A stretch of DNA of 64,000 bases from Caulobacter sp. FWC26 (GCF_002742645.2 NZ_CP033875.1:2954001-3018000), one strand, 5' to 3'. Positions 27,396-36,830 are shown, counted from the first letter of the stretch. The notes: a model not told the origin generated them from the sequence alone. Made by a program: numbers and translations.

Positions 27396-29372
27396 TCAGC
27401 CTGCGGCCGGCTCCAGGCGCGCAAGTAAGACGCCCTCGCTGACTTGCCCGCCCGTCGTCGCCGACAGCTCGGCGACCACGCCGTCGAACGGCGCGGCCAT
27501 TGCGTGCTCCATCTTCATGGCCTCTAGGGTCAGCAGGGTCTGCCCCTTGCTTACGGCCTCGCCGGCGGTCACCGCGACCGAGACGATCTTGCCCGGCATC
27601 GGCGACAGGATCGCGCCATCCGAGGCGCCGCCTTCACCCGCTCCGCCGACCCTGGCGACGAAGTCGAACTCCACGACGTCGCCACCCTCGAACACTTGGA
27701 TCGGGCCTTTGCCGTAAGTGGTTGGCAGGCGCGTAACCTCGTCGAAGGTCGAGCCGTCGGCGTGGCGGATGTCCCAGGACCAGTCTTCGGTTCCACCGCC
27801 GATCAGGGCGACGCGCAGCGGCGTGGCCTTGCCGTCGGTAGACATCGGCAGATGCATCGTCGCCCGGGGCGCATTCATACGGAAACCGAGCAACTTCGAC
27901 GGGGCTGGCTCCCACGGATCGCGCCGGGCCTCCGCCTCCAGGAAGCTGTCCAAACGCCAGCCGATCGCGGCCATGGCAGGCTCGTCGCTAAAAGTGCGTT
28001 CCGTCAGCTCATCAAGGCGCGCCTCGATAAAGCCGGTGTCCACCGCGCCGTCGACGAAGTCCGGGTGGCTGGCGCATTTGGCCAGGAACGCGGCGTTGGT
28101 CTTGACCGGCCAAACCTCGACCAGAGCGCAGGCCTCGGCCAAGCGCTGGGCGGCGTCCTCGCGGTCGGCGCCGTGGGCGATCAGCTTGGCGATCATCGGG
28201 TCGTAGAATGGGGTGACCTCGCCCCCCTCCTCGACCGCGCTGTCGACCCGGACGTCGCCTTCCGGCAGGCGGAAGTGCTTGAGCTTGCCCGTCGACGGGA
28301 GGAAGCCCGTGGTCGGGTTCTCGGCGTAGAGCCGCGCCTCCATGGCCCAGCCGTCCAGCGTGATCTCGTCCTGCTCCAGCGGCAGCGGCTCGCCGGAGGC
28401 CACGCGCAACTGCCATTCAACCAAATCCTGCCCGGTGACCATCTCGGTCACTGGATGCTCGACCTGCAAGCGGGTGTTCATCTCCATGAACCAGATACGG
28501 TCGGCGCGCAGGCCTTCGCTGGCGTCGGCGATAAACTCGACCGTTCCAGCGCCGACATAGTTCACGGCCTTGGCGGCCTTGACCGCCGCGGCGCAGACGG
28601 CGGCCCGGGTCGCCTCGTCCATGCCCGGCGCCGGCGCCTCCTCGATGACCTTCTGGTGGCGGCGTTGCAGCGAGCAGTCGCGTTCAAACAGGTGGACGAC
28701 ATTGCCGTGGCTGTCGCCGAACACCTGCACCTCGATGTGGCGCGGCCGGGTGACGTACTTCTCCAGCAGCACCCGGTCGTCGCCGAAGGCCGCCGCGGCC
28801 TCGCGCCGGCACGAGCCCAGCGCGGCCTCGAAGTCCTCCGCGCGCTCGACCTTACGCATCCCCTTGCCGCCGCCGCCGGCGACGGCCTTGATCAGCACCG
28901 GATAGCCGATCTTGGCCGCCTCGGCGGTGAGGCGGTCAACCGACTGGTCCTCGCCCAGATAACCGGGCGTGGTGGGCACGCCGGCCTTGATCATCACCGC
29001 CTTGGCGGCGTCCTTCAGGCCCATGGCCCGGATCGCCGATGGCGGCGGACCGATCCAGACGAGCCCCGCGTCCATCACGCTTTGCGCGAACTCGGCGTTC
29101 TCGGACAGGAAGCCATAGCCCGGATGGATCGCCTCGGCGCCCATCTGCTTGGCCGCCGCTAGGATCTTGCGAGGGTCCAGATAGCTGTCCTTGGCCGGCG
29201 CTGGGCCGATCAGGATCGCGGCGTCGGCCTCCATGACGAACGGCGCATTGGCGTCCGCCTCGGAATAGACGGCGATCGTCCGCACGCCCAGATCGCGAGC
29301 GGTGCGAATGATACGGCGGGCGATCTCGCCTCGGTTGGCGATCAGGACGGAAGAGAGCAACGGGAAACCCAA
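27396..29372 (-). CDS. mccA: Methylcrotonoyl-CoA carboxylase alpha (biotin-containing) subunit
   Basis: A 658-residue subunit with an N-terminal biotin carboxylase (ATP-grasp; AGGGGKGMRKVERAEDF near residues 164-180 and EMNTRLQVEHPVTE near 290) and a C-terminal biotinyl domain whose attachment lysine lies in LEAMKMEHAM. It carboxylates its biotin with ATP and bicarbonate; MccB then transfers the carboxyl to 3-methylcrotonyl-CoA in leucine breakdown. That it serves MccB, not propionyl-CoA, follows from adjacency to mccB, liuC and ivd. The start is uncertain: a TTG at 29372 is the open frame, with no strong ribosome site. The gene is also known as liuD. Confidence 0.9.
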   Translation of the reverse strand: MGFPLLSSVLIANRGEIARRIIRTARDLGVRTIAVYSEADANAPFVMEADAAILIGPAPAKDSYLDPRKILAAAKQMGAEAIHPGYGFLSENAEFAQSVMDAGLVWIGPPPSAIRAMGLKDAAKAVMIKAGVPTTPGYLGEDQSVDRLTAEAAKIGYPVLIKAVAGGGGKGMRKVERAEDFEAALGSCRREAAAAFGDDRVLLEKYVTRPRHIEVQVFGDSHGNVVHLFERDCSLQRRHQKVIEEAPAPGMDEATRAAVCAAAVKAAKAVNYVGAGTVEFIADASEGLRADRIWFMEMNTRLQVEHPVTEMVTGQDLVEWQLRVASGEPLPLEQDEITLDGWAMEARLYAENPTTGFLPSTGKLKHFRLPEGDVRVDSAVEEGGEVTPFYDPMIAKLIAHGADREDAAQRLAEACALVEVWPVKTNAAFLAKCASHPDFVDGAVDTGFIEARLDELTERTFSDEPAMAAIGWRLDSFLEAEARRDPWEPAPSKLLGFRMNAPRATMHLPMSTDGKATPLRVALIGGGTEDWSWDIRHADGSTFDEVTRLPTTYGKGPIQVFEGGDVVEFDFVARVGGAGEGGASDGAILSPMPGKIVSVAVTAGEAVSKGQTLLTLEAMKMEHAMAAPFDGVVAELSATTGGQVSEGVLLARLEPAAG

Positions 29373-29420
29373 TCTAGCGAAAACGCGAAGACCAACGGAG
29401 CCTGGCTGAGAGGGCGAATC

Positions 29421-30260
29421 CTATTCGACCCAGGACGGCTTGCGACGGGCCAGGAAAGCGCGCACGCCTTCTTGTCCTTCGGACGACACACGCCGGCGTG
29501 CGATGCGACGCGCGCTCTCTTCGATCAGCCCCTTGTCGAGCTTTTGACCAACGAAGTCGTTGACCAGGGCCTTGGCGTCGCCGATCGCGCCGGGCGCGCA
29601 GGGCGCCATCTCGGCGATCAGGGCGTCACGGGCGGCCTCAAGGCTGGCGACATCCTCGAACACTTCGTCGACAAGACCAAAGCCCCAGGCGTCATCGGCG
29701 TCGAAGACGCGGCCCGTGGCGAACAGGAGTTTGGCGGTCCGAGGGCCCAGGGCTTGGATGACGTAGGGACTGATCGTCGCCGGCGTCAGACCCAGCTTCA
29801 CCTCCGAGAAGGCGAACTTGGCGTCGACCAGCGCCAGCGCATGGTCGCACGCCGCGACAAGCCCCGCGCCGCCACCGAAGGCGGGGCCTTCGACGAGAGC
29901 CACGGTCAGAGCCGGGATATCGTGCAACGCCTTGAGCATGTGCGCCAATTCGAGCGCGTCCTGGCGATTGTCATCCTCGTCCCAATCGGCCGCGTCGGCC
30001 ATCCAGGAGAGGTCGGCGCCGGCGCTGAACGCGCCGCCCACCCCACGCAGGAACACCACGCGGACACCCTCGGCGCCGTGCAGGGTCTCAAAGGTCTGAC
30101 GCAAGGCCGCGATCGTGGCGGCGTCGAAGGCGTTCTTCTTCTCCGGCCGATTGATCCACACGGTGACCGCGCCTTCCGGCGTGCTGTCCATGTGGACCAA
30201 CGGGCTCATCGCGTCAGTGTCGGGCACCTCGACGATGGGATCGGCGATCGGGTTGGTCAT
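29421..30260 (-). CDS. liuC: Methylglutaconyl-CoA hydratase (enoyl-CoA hydratase family)
   Basis: A 279-residue crotonase-fold enzyme. The oxyanion-hole motifs are FSAGADLSWM and FGGGAGLVAACDHA. In the leucine pathway it would hydrate 3-methylglutaconyl-CoA to HMG-CoA. Sequence alone does not separate it from other enoyl-CoA hydratases; the assignment rests on its position between mccB and mccA. It has about 20 extra residues at the N-terminus before the fold. It lies 20 bases after mccB. Confidence 0.85.
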   Translation of the reverse strand: MTNPIADPIVEVPDTDAMSPLVHMDSTPEGAVTVWINRPEKKNAFDAATIAALRQTFETLHGAEGVRVVFLRGVGGAFSAGADLSWMADAADWDEDDNRQDALELAHMLKALHDIPALTVALVEGPAFGGGAGLVAACDHALALVDAKFAFSEVKLGLTPATISPYVIQALGPRTAKLLFATGRVFDADDAWGFGLVDEVFEDVASLEAARDALIAEMAPCAPGAIGDAKALVNDFVGQKLDKGLIEESARRIARRRVSSEGQEGVRAFLARRKPSWVE

Positions 30261-30280
30261 GGGAAGGTCCTTCCTGGAAG

Positions 30281-31873
30281 CTACATCCGGAAAACGCCGA
30301 AAGTGGTCTCGGGGATCGGCGCGTTCAGCGACGCCGAGATGGCCAGACCCAGAACGTCCCGGGTTTGCGCCGGATCAATGATCCCGTCGTCCCAGAGGCG
30401 GGCCGTTGCGTGGTAGGGATTGCCTTCGTCCTCGTAGCGCTGGCGGATCGGCGCCTTGAAAGCCTCGGCCTCCTCGGGCGTCCACTTGGCGGCGTCCCGG
30501 TGGACGGTGGCCAGCACGCTGGCGGCCTGCTCGCCGCCCATGACCGAGATGCGGCTGTTGGGCCAGGTGAACAGGAAGCGCGGGCTGTAGGCGCGGCCGC
30601 ACATGCCGTAGTTTCCCGCCCCGAAGCTGCCGCCGATCAGGACGGTGAATTTCGGGACCTCGGCGGAAGCCACAGCCGTCACCAGCTTGGCGCCGTCCTT
30701 GGCGATGCCGCCGGCCTCGTACTTGCCGCCGACCATGAAGCCCGAGATGTTCTGCAAAAAGACCAGCGGAATCTTGCGCTTGCAGGCGAGTTCAATGAAG
30801 TGCGCGCCCTTGACCGCGCTCTCGCTGAAGAGCACGCCGTTGTTGGCGAGGATCGCCACAGGCTGCCCCCAGATGCGCGCGAAACCGCAGACTAGGGTCG
30901 TGCCATACAAGGCCTTGAACTCGTCGAACTGGCTGCCGTCGACTACGCGGGCGATCACCTCGCGGACATCATAGGGCGCGCGAACATCGGTGGGCACGAT
31001 CCCGTAAATCTCCTCGGGGTCGTAAGCGGGTGGCTCGGGGTCGGCGAGCACCAACTGATCCGGCTTGGTGGTGTTCAGGTTGGCGACGATGGAGCGAACG
31101 ATCTCCAGGGCGTGCTCGTCGTTCTCCGCGACGTGGTCGACAACGCCCGAGCGGCGACCGTGAGTCTCGGCGCCGCCCAGCTCTTCGGCCGAGATCACCT
31201 CGCCGGTCGCGGCCTTCACAAGCGGCGGGCCGGCGAGGAAGATAGTGCCTTGATTGCGAACGATGACCGTCTCATCGCTCATCGCCGGGACGTAGGCCCC
31301 GCCGGCGGTGCATGAGCCCATCACGCAGGCGATCTGCGGAATGCTGGCCGCGCTCATCCGGGCCTGGTTGAAGAAGATGCGCCCGAAGTGGTCGCGGTCC
31401 GGGAAGACCTCGGCCTGGTGCGGCAGGTTCGCGCCGCCGCTGTCGACCAGATAGATGCAGGGCAGCCGATTCTGCGCGGCGATCTCCTGGGCGCGCAGGT
31501 GCTTCTTTACCGTCATCGGGAAATAGGCGCCGCCCTTCACCGTCGGTTCATTGGCGACGATCATCACCTCGCGGCCCGACACGCGGCCGACGCCGCAGAT
31601 CATGCCCGCGCCTGGCGCTTCGCCATTGTAGAGGTCGCAGGCGGCCAGTTGGCCGACCTCCAGGAAAGGCGAGCCCGGATCCAAGAGGCGCTCGACGCGA
31701 TCACGGGGCAGCAACTTGCCGCGCGACGTGTGCCGCTCGCGGGCGCCTTCCGGTCCGCCGAGGGCGGCTTGCGCCACCTTGGCGCGCAGCTCTTCCACAA
31801 GCGCCCGGTTATGGGCGGCGTTCCTGGCGAAGGCGTCGCTGGACGCGTCGATAACGGAGTTCAACTTCGGCAT
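30281..31873 (-). CDS. mccB: Methylcrotonoyl-CoA carboxylase beta subunit
   Basis: A 530-residue carboxyltransferase subunit. The N-terminal half contains [20 protein letters not shown] and the C-terminal half [19 protein letters not shown], with the acyl-CoA and biotin binding glycine motifs [10 protein letters not shown]. It transfers carboxyl from MccA to 3-methylcrotonyl-CoA. First gene of the mccB-liuC-mccA run. The length is normal. Upstream on the opposite strand lies a patatin-like gene, so its promoter is in the ~120 bases between. Confidence 0.93.
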   Translation of the reverse strand: MPKLNSVIDASSDAFARNAAHNRALVEELRAKVAQAALGGPEGARERHTSRGKLLPRDRVERLLDPGSPFLEVGQLAACDLYNGEAPGAGMICGVGRVSGREVMIVANEPTVKGGAYFPMTVKKHLRAQEIAAQNRLPCIYLVDSGGANLPHQAEVFPDRDHFGRIFFNQARMSAASIPQIACVMGSCTAGGAYVPAMSDETVIVRNQGTIFLAGPPLVKAATGEVISAEELGGAETHGRRSGVVDHVAENDEHALEIVRSIVANLNTTKPDQLVLADPEPPAYDPEEIYGIVPTDVRAPYDVREVIARVVDGSQFDEFKALYGTTLVCGFARIWGQPVAILANNGVLFSESAVKGAHFIELACKRKIPLVFLQNISGFMVGGKYEAGGIAKDGAKLVTAVASAEVPKFTVLIGGSFGAGNYGMCGRAYSPRFLFTWPNSRISVMGGEQAASVLATVHRDAAKWTPEEAEAFKAPIRQRYEDEGNPYHATARLWDDGIIDPAQTRDVLGLAISASLNAPIPETTFGVFRM

Positions 31874-31995
31874 GACCGACGCTTAGCCTTTTCCACCCTG
31901 CCCTGAAAGTCGGAGTTTTTTGGACCCCGAACCCAAAGATTCCGAGCCAAAACCGTTCTCGACCATTTCGCTTGTGCGATCAACAGTTGCGCCTG

Positions 31996-33819
31996 ATGGT
32001 GTCCTTGTGGTCAAGCCTGCCGGTTCGGGTTAGCGTTCGCGGCGTGGAAACGCCCCTGCCCGACGACTCGGCCCTGGCCCGCCTCTTCGCCCGCGCGACA
32101 CGAACCGGGGCGGCGGCCTGGTTTTCCCTGCCCGGGGGGGCGACCCTTTTCGAGCCAGGCGAAGCGGCGGACCATCTCTATTTTCTGAAGACCGGACGCC
32201 TGGGCGCCTTCCGCCGCGAGGAAGGCCAGGAATCACAATTCCTGGGCGTGATCCGCCCGGGCGAACCGGCGGGTGAGATGGCCCTGGTCGGGGGCACGGC
32301 GCATTCGGCCAACATGGTGTCTCTTCGCGACAGCGAGGTGCTAGCGCTTCCCCGCGACGACTTCTTCGAGGCGGCGGAGGACGATCCGACGGTCATGCTG
32401 GAGCTCTCCCGGCTGATGATCCGCCGGGCGCGCCAGGCGCAGACCCACGCAGCGATCGGCGATCCGTCGGTCTTCGGCTTCATCGCAGTGGAGCCCGGCG
32501 CGGCGATCCGCCCCGTCGTTGAGCGCCTTGGCCGCTGCATCGAAAGCCTGGGCTACTCGGTCACCGTGGAAGGCGGCGAGTCGTTGCTCGCGCCGACCGA
32601 ATGGTTCAGTAACGTCGAACGTGAGCACGACTTCGTGCTGTACGTGGCCGAAGCCGACGAGACCGCGTGGAAGCATGTCGTTGGCCGTCAGGTCGACCAC
32701 CTATTCCGCGTTGGTCGCGGCGATCGTTCGCCGCCCACGACCATTCCATCCTACGCTTCCGGTCCGCTGCAGACGCAGCGGCTGGTGGATCTCATTCTGC
32801 TGCAGTCCGCCAACCTTGATCGCCCGTCCGGCTCGGCGGCCTGGATGGCGGCGACCCAGGCGGCCAGACTGTTCCATCTGCGCGAGAATGGCGTCGGAGA
32901 CCTACAGCGACTGGCCCGCGTGCTTACGGGTCAGTCGGTGGGCCTTGTTCTCTCCGGGGGCGGGGCTCGCGCCTACGCCCATATCGGCGCGATCCAGGCG
33001 ATGCGCGAACGCGGCATCCCGATCGACTTCGTGGGCGGCGCGTCGATGGGCGCGATCGTCGCGGCTGGTCTGGCCATGGGGTGGGACGACGGAGAACTGG
33101 AAGCCCGTATTCAAAAGGCCTTCGTCGACACCAGTCCGTTGGACGATATCGCTTTTCCGATGATCGCCATGACACGCGGCGAGAAAGTCCGCGACCGGCT
33201 GCACGAGCACTTTGGCGAGGTCGACATCAGCGATCTCTGGCTGCCGTTCTTCTGCGTGTCGTCGAACCTTACCTCCGGCTCCTATCAACTCCACCGCACG
33301 GGCGACCTGCAGGAGGCGTTGCGCGCCTCGATCTCGTTGCCGGGCGTGCTTCCGCCGGCCACCCAGAATGGACAGGTGCTGGTGGATGGCGCGGTGATGA
33401 AGAACTTCCCCGCCGACGTGATGCGCTCATTTCAACTCGGCCCGATCGTCGGCGTCGACGTCACGCGCGGCCGCAGCATCACCAGCGCCGACATCGTCAC
33501 GCCGCCGTCGCTGTGGAACTGGATCGTTTCAGGCGAGTGGCGGAAGGGGCCGCCGATCGTGGCCCTGTTGATGCGCGCCGCGACCGTGACGACGGGACGC
33601 GACCTCGCCGCCGCCCGCGAGGCGACCGACGTCCTGATCACCCCGAAACTGGAAGGGATCGACATCCGGGACTGGCGCGCGTTCGAACCGGCGGTGAAGG
33701 CCGGCTACGTCGCCGCAGGCTTCGCGCTGGACGGCGTGGATCGGCCGATCACCGACCTTCGCAAGCGCCCGAGCCTGATCGAGCGGCGCGCCCAGCACAG
33801 CCCCGCCTGGCAGAGATAA
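31996..33819 (+). CDS. Patatin-like phospholipase with cyclic-nucleotide-binding domain
   Basis: A ~607-residue protein of the neuropathy target esterase/RssA group. The N-terminal ~130 residues are a cyclic-nucleotide-binding-like domain (GATLFEPGEAADHLYFLKTG, then GEPAGEMALVGG). After a middle region the patatin domain begins at LVLSGGGARAYAHIGAI, with the glycine-rich oxyanion loop, the nucleophile elbow GASMGAIV and the catalytic aspartate in VDGAVMKNFPADV. It probably hydrolyses phospholipids at the membrane; a ligand for the sensor domain is not known. The start is uncertain: ATG 31996 is used, but TTG 31972 and GTG 32044 are in frame and none has a strong ribosome site. It is convergent with ivd and divergent from mccB. 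Confidence 0.88.
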   Translation: MVSLWSSLPVRVSVRGVETPLPDDSALARLFARATRTGAAAWFSLPGGATLFEPGEAADHLYFLKTGRLGAFRREEGQESQFLGVIRPGEPAGEMALVGGTAHSANMVSLRDSEVLALPRDDFFEAAEDDPTVMLELSRLMIRRARQAQTHAAIGDPSVFGFIAVEPGAAIRPVVERLGRCIESLGYSVTVEGGESLLAPTEWFSNVEREHDFVLYVAEADETAWKHVVGRQVDHLFRVGRGDRSPPTTIPSYASGPLQTQRLVDLILLQSANLDRPSGSAAWMAATQAARLFHLRENGVGDLQRLARVLTGQSVGLVLSGGGARAYAHIGAIQAMRERGIPIDFVGGASMGAIVAAGLAMGWDDGELEARIQKAFVDTSPLDDIAFPMIAMTRGEKVRDRLHEHFGEVDISDLWLPFFCVSSNLTSGSYQLHRTGDLQEALRASISLPGVLPPATQNGQVLVDGAVMKNFPADVMRSFQLGPIVGVDVTRGRSITSADIVTPPSLWNWIVSGEWRKGPPIVALLMRAATVTTGRDLAAAREATDVLITPKLEGIDIRDWRAFEPAVKAGYVAAGFALDGVDRPITDLRKRPSLIERRAQHSPAWQR

Positions 33820-33958
33820 GACACGCGGCCTTGGGCGAGCGACGGACGATCAGATGTTGCTCCGGAATTGAGCGGCGCACCCCGCAAGCGACCGCGACCT
33901 CGCGTCGCAAGCGATAGCCCCTTCCCTTTCGCCGACGGCGGTCCAATATCCGTCCTGT

Positions 33959-33971
33959 GTTGTTCAACAAC
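33959..33971 (+). promoter_or_regulatory. Short inverted repeat before the small ORF
   Basis: GTTGT-TCA-ACAAC, five perfect pairs around a three-base centre, directly upstream of the Shine-Dalgarno. It could be an operator or a small hairpin controlling access to the ribosome site. Function is inference. Confidence 0.4.
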
Positions 33972-33972
33972 T

Positions 33973-33987
33973 GAAAGGAGGTGATCC
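33973..33987 (+). promoter_or_regulatory. Extreme Shine-Dalgarno, 15-base match to the 16S 3' end
   Basis: GAAAGGAGGTGATCC is complementary over 15 bases to the 3' end of alphaproteobacterial 16S rRNA (GGATCACCTCCTTTC, from general knowledge). Its GGAGG core is seven bases before a GTG start. No other ribosome site I inspected in this window comes close; typical ones here match five to six bases. Confidence 0.8.
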
Positions 33988-33988
33988 A

Positions 33989-34057
33989 GTGTCTCATTGT
34001 CTCCAACCGCGGTCGCAAGTCGTGACCTGGAGCCCGAAGAGCGAGGTCTCCGCCTAA
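33989..34057 (+). CDS. Predicted 22-residue small protein or leader peptide
   Basis: GTG start, 22 residues (SHCLQPRSQVVTWSPKSEVS in the middle), TAA stop. The residues are mixed hydrophilic with one cysteine and one tryptophan, no membrane or signal segment, no obvious domain. I do not recognise a family. Support is the 15-base Shine-Dalgarno at the right spacing and a perfect 12-pair intrinsic terminator 57 bases after the stop, which together define a dedicated transcript on the plus strand. It could be a small protein, a leader whose translation matters more than its product, or a ribosome-binding RNA. Confidence 0.6.
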   Translation: MSHCLQPRSQVVTWSPKSEVSA

Positions 34058-34113
34058 GGCGTTGAGCGCCAAGGGTAAAAGTCACAGGCTGCGAGAGCGG
34101 CTACGACGATGGA

Positions 34114-34145
34114 GGGCCGTCCCGAGCGATCGGGGCGGCCCTTTT
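34114..34145 (+). terminator. Intrinsic terminator of the small-ORF transcript
   Basis: A 12-base-pair stem (GGGCCGTCCCGA with TCGGGGCGGCCC, one G-T pair) with a GCGA tetraloop, followed by TTTT. The T run is only on the plus-strand side, so it serves the small-ORF unit and not ivd, which ends 19 bases beyond on the other strand. Confidence 0.85.
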
Positions 34146-34164
34146 CATGTCTCGCAGACCAGGA

Positions 34165-35325
34165 TCAGCCGCCGATCAACTCACGGCCGATCAGGAAGCG
34201 GCGGATCTCGTTGGTGCCCGCGCCGATGTCGTAGAGTTTGGCGTCGCGCAGGAGCCGCTCGACCGGCCATTCCTTAGTGTAGCCGGCGCCGCCCAGAGCC
34301 TGGATCGCTTCCAGCGACACCTTCACGGCGTTCTCAGACGCCATCAGGATCGCGCCGGCGGCGTCGAAACGCGTGGTCTTGCCCGCGTCGCAGGCCTTGG
34401 CGACGGCGTAGACATAGGCCCGCGCCGAGTTCAGGGCCACGTACATGTCGGCGATCTTGCCCTGCATCAGCTGGAACGACCCGATCGGTTGGCCGAACTG
34501 CTTGCGGTCGCGGACATAGGGCAGAACGATATCGAGACAGGCCTGCATGATGCCCAAGGGCCCCGCCGCCAGCACGGCGCGCTCATAGTCCAGGCCGCTC
34601 ATCAGCACGCCGACGCCGCCGCCGACCGGACCCATGACGTTCTCTTCCGGGATCTCGCAGTCCTCGAACACCAGCTCGGCGGTGTCCGAGCCGCGCATGC
34701 CCATCTTGTCCAGCTTCTTGGAGACGCTGAAGCCCTTCATGCCCTTCTCGACGAGGAAGGCGGTGATGCCCCGGCTGCCCTCGCCGGTCTTGGCGTAGAC
34801 CACCAGCGTGTCGGCGTGGGGCGCGTTGGTGATCCAGAACTTCGTGCCATTCAGGATGTAGCGGTCGCCGACCTGCTCGGCGCGTAGCTTCATCGACACG
34901 ACGTCCGAGCCCGAACCGGCCTCACTCATGGCCAGCGAACCGACATGCTCGCCGCTGATCAGCTTGGGAAGGTAACGGCGCTTCTGCTCCGGCGTCGCCC
35001 AGCGGCGGACCTGGTTCACGCAGAGATTGGAGTGCGCGCCATAGCTGAGCCCCACCGAGGCCGACGCGCGGCTGACCTCTTCCATCGCCACGACGTGCTC
35101 TAGATAGCCCAGGCCCAGACCGCCGAATTCCTCTTCGACGGTAACGCCATGCAGGCCGAGGTCCCCCATCGGGACCCAGAGGTCGCGCGGGAAGGTGTTG
35201 GTCTCATCGATCTTCGCAGCGATCGGCGCGATTTTGTCTGCGGCGAAGCGCGCCGTGGTTTCACGGATGGCGTCTGCGGTCTCACCCAGCGCGAAATCCA
35301 TCGAGGGAGCGAAAGTCATCGACAT
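34165..35325 (-). CDS. ivd: Isovaleryl-CoA dehydrogenase
   Basis: A 386-residue acyl-CoA dehydrogenase, oxidising isovaleryl-CoA to 3-methylcrotonyl-CoA with FAD. The FAD/substrate motif is [18 protein letters not shown] and [16 protein letters not shown] follows. The catalytic base is probably the glutamate in [13 protein letters not shown], which is at the helix-G site used by isovaleryl-CoA dehydrogenases rather than the usual C-terminal site; the C-terminus reads [20 protein letters not shown], with glycine there. This and the nearby mccB/liuC/mccA make leucine breakdown its likely pathway (liuA). Confidence 0.93.
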   Translation of the reverse strand: MSMTFAPSMDFALGETADAIRETTARFAADKIAPIAAKIDETNTFPRDLWVPMGDLGLHGVTVEEEFGGLGLGYLEHVVAMEEVSRASASVGLSYGAHSNLCVNQVRRWATPEQKRRYLPKLISGEHVGSLAMSEAGSGSDVVSMKLRAEQVGDRYILNGTKFWITNAPHADTLVVYAKTGEGSRGITAFLVEKGMKGFSVSKKLDKMGMRGSDTAELVFEDCEIPEENVMGPVGGGVGVLMSGLDYERAVLAAGPLGIMQACLDIVLPYVRDRKQFGQPIGSFQLMQGKIADMYVALNSARAYVYAVAKACDAGKTTRFDAAGAILMASENAVKVSLEAIQALGGAGYTKEWPVERLLRDAKLYDIGAGTNEIRRFLIGRELIGG

Positions 35326-35455
35326 AGTTTCCTTCCCGAGCGCCCGAACGGAAGATGTGGGCGGTTTCAGCGCTTGTCACGCTCTGGCTCAGCACCGAGA
35401 CAGCGTGTGCATCCGATCGCAGTCGATTTCCACCGGAAAACTGTCGAGACATAGC

Positions 35456-35491
35456 AAAAACGCCCGCCGGGCATCGAGACCAGCGGGCGTT
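35456..35491 (-). terminator. Intrinsic terminator after spmX
   Basis: On the minus strand AACGCCCGC and GCGGGCGTT form a nine-pair stem around a partly paired loop, followed by TTTTTGC. It lies 35 bases past the spmX-like stop. Confidence 0.85.
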
Positions 35492-35526
35492 CTTGCTCAC
35501 AGCTTCCGCATGGGAAGCAAAGAAAA

Positions 35527-36810
35527 CTACTCGTCGTCGCTCGTATCGGGACCGGCCAGGCGACGCAGCAACAGATAGGCCGAGACCACAAAGCAGATCG
35601 CGCCGACCATGCTGGCGCCATAGCCGAACAGCTTCACCTGGCCGTCAGAGCCCGCCGCGACGGTGAGGATCCACAGAACGCCGCCGCCGAACAGGGCCAG
35701 GCCCAGGATGCCCAGGCTGATCAGAAGGCTTGCGTTGCCGAAGCGCGGCTGCTCGGGCTCGACCAGAGGCACATCCATCACGCCGACGCTGGCGTCTTCG
35801 CTCGTCGAGAAGCCGTCGAGATTGAACACCGACGAACCCGCGACCGGCGCACCGAACAAGGTCGGCTCGCTGGGAGCCGAACGCACCTGATACGGGGCTT
35901 CGACCGGCGACTCTACCTCTTCGGTCGTCTGCGGAGTCAGGCGGAACGGCGTGAACTCGACGGGCGCGGGCGGCGCTTCGTCCGGAACCGCCTGCGGCTC
36001 GGAAGGGAACAGGGTCGGGGCAGGGTCGACCTCGGCCGGCCGAGTCGGCACGGGCGGCTCGGGCAGACCCAGATCGTCCTGGCGGATCGCCGGCTTGGCG
36101 ATCGGCGCCGGGCTCTCCGGCAGGATGGCTTCCAGGCGGGCGGCGACGGCGGCGGCCGACTGCTCGGTCGCTGTCGGCCCCTCCTCTTCCGGGACGACCA
36201 CGTTCAGCGGCAGCCCGTCCTCGCGCTCGGCGACGACCCGGTCGCCCTCGGTGCGCGTATTGACGGCGGCGGGCGTCTGCCTGGGCACCGCGCAGCTGGC
36301 GTCATAGTCGACCTTGGGCCGCAGCACCGGGCTCGGCGCCGGGACCCATTCGCCGTTGGCCGGCGTGAGGAAAAGCGTCTTTTCGGCGGCGCGGCGGCGC
36401 ACCAGGGCGTCGATGACAATGCGCTCGCCCTCGAAGTCGGCCTTGCGCCACATCTCCATCGCGCACGCGGCTTGCAGCAGCGAGCCCTCGTTGATCCGGC
36501 GCAGCACGCCCGAACGCAGGAAGTTGTCGAGGCCGATATTGAAGGCGAAGCAGACCAGCGCGTCGAACTGGTTCTGATTCAGCGGCGCGTAGGTGTGCTC
36601 GTTCACCGAATGGGCGACCGAGATGAGATCGTAGAGCAGCAGCGCCTCGGCGTCCTTTTCCGAGACGGAGGCCCCTTCACGGGCGGTCAGGGTGTGGCCA
36701 TAGCCGACCGTCCAGCGCCCATCGGGGAGCTGCGCGGCCTTCTGACGGTACCCTTCGAATCTCTTGATGAGATCGACGGCGGCCCGGGAGACCTGATGAC
36801 GCGGTTTCAT
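35527..36810 (-). CDS. spmX: SpmX-like polar muramidase-domain protein
   Basis: A 427-residue protein with the architecture of Caulobacter SpmX, the stalked-pole marker that recruits and activates the kinase DivJ. Residues ~1-150 are a GH24 phage-type lysozyme domain (DLIKRFEGYR, then WTVGYGHTLT). The glutamate is kept, but the residue that aligns with the catalytic aspartate 20 of T4 lysozyme is leucine (KAAQLPDG), as known for SpmX, so murein hydrolysis is unlikely. Residues ~155-345 are a proline/glutamate-rich disordered linker. Two hydrophobic segments (LLISLGILGLALFGGGVLWI and MVGAICFVVSAYLLL) anchor the C-terminus. A sigma54-type promoter precedes it, matching the TacA/sigma54 control described for spmX. 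mgtE lies directly upstream. Confidence 0.9.
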   Translation of the reverse strand: MKPRHQVSRAAVDLIKRFEGYRQKAAQLPDGRWTVGYGHTLTAREGASVSEKDAEALLLYDLISVAHSVNEHTYAPLNQNQFDALVCFAFNIGLDNFLRSGVLRRINEGSLLQAACAMEMWRKADFEGERIVIDALVRRRAAEKTLFLTPANGEWVPAPSPVLRPKVDYDASCAVPRQTPAAVNTRTEGDRVVAEREDGLPLNVVVPEEEGPTATEQSAAAVAARLEAILPESPAPIAKPAIRQDDLGLPEPPVPTRPAEVDPAPTLFPSEPQAVPDEAPPAPVEFTPFRLTPQTTEEVESPVEAPYQVRSAPSEPTLFGAPVAGSSVFNLDGFSTSEDASVGVMDVPLVEPEQPRFGNASLLISLGILGLALFGGGVLWILTVAAGSDGQVKLFGYGASMVGAICFVVSAYLLLRRLAGPDTSDDE

Positions 36811-36830
36811 CGCCTAGATTGACCCAGTTT

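Larger units (their letters stand above)
33820..34164. other. Intergenic region carrying a short transcription unit (345 bases)
   Basis: Between the patatin-like gene and ivd. Its first ~130 bases show no gene or clear promoter. From about 33958 it holds an inverted repeat, an extreme Shine-Dalgarno, a 22-codon ORF and a strong plus-strand terminator. The unit does not belong to either neighbour. Confidence 0.6.

Noticed and set aside
33959..34145. Fragment of a 16S rRNA gene
   Set aside because: Only the 15-base complement to the 16S tail is present; flanking sequence is unrelated to rRNA and continues into a small ORF.
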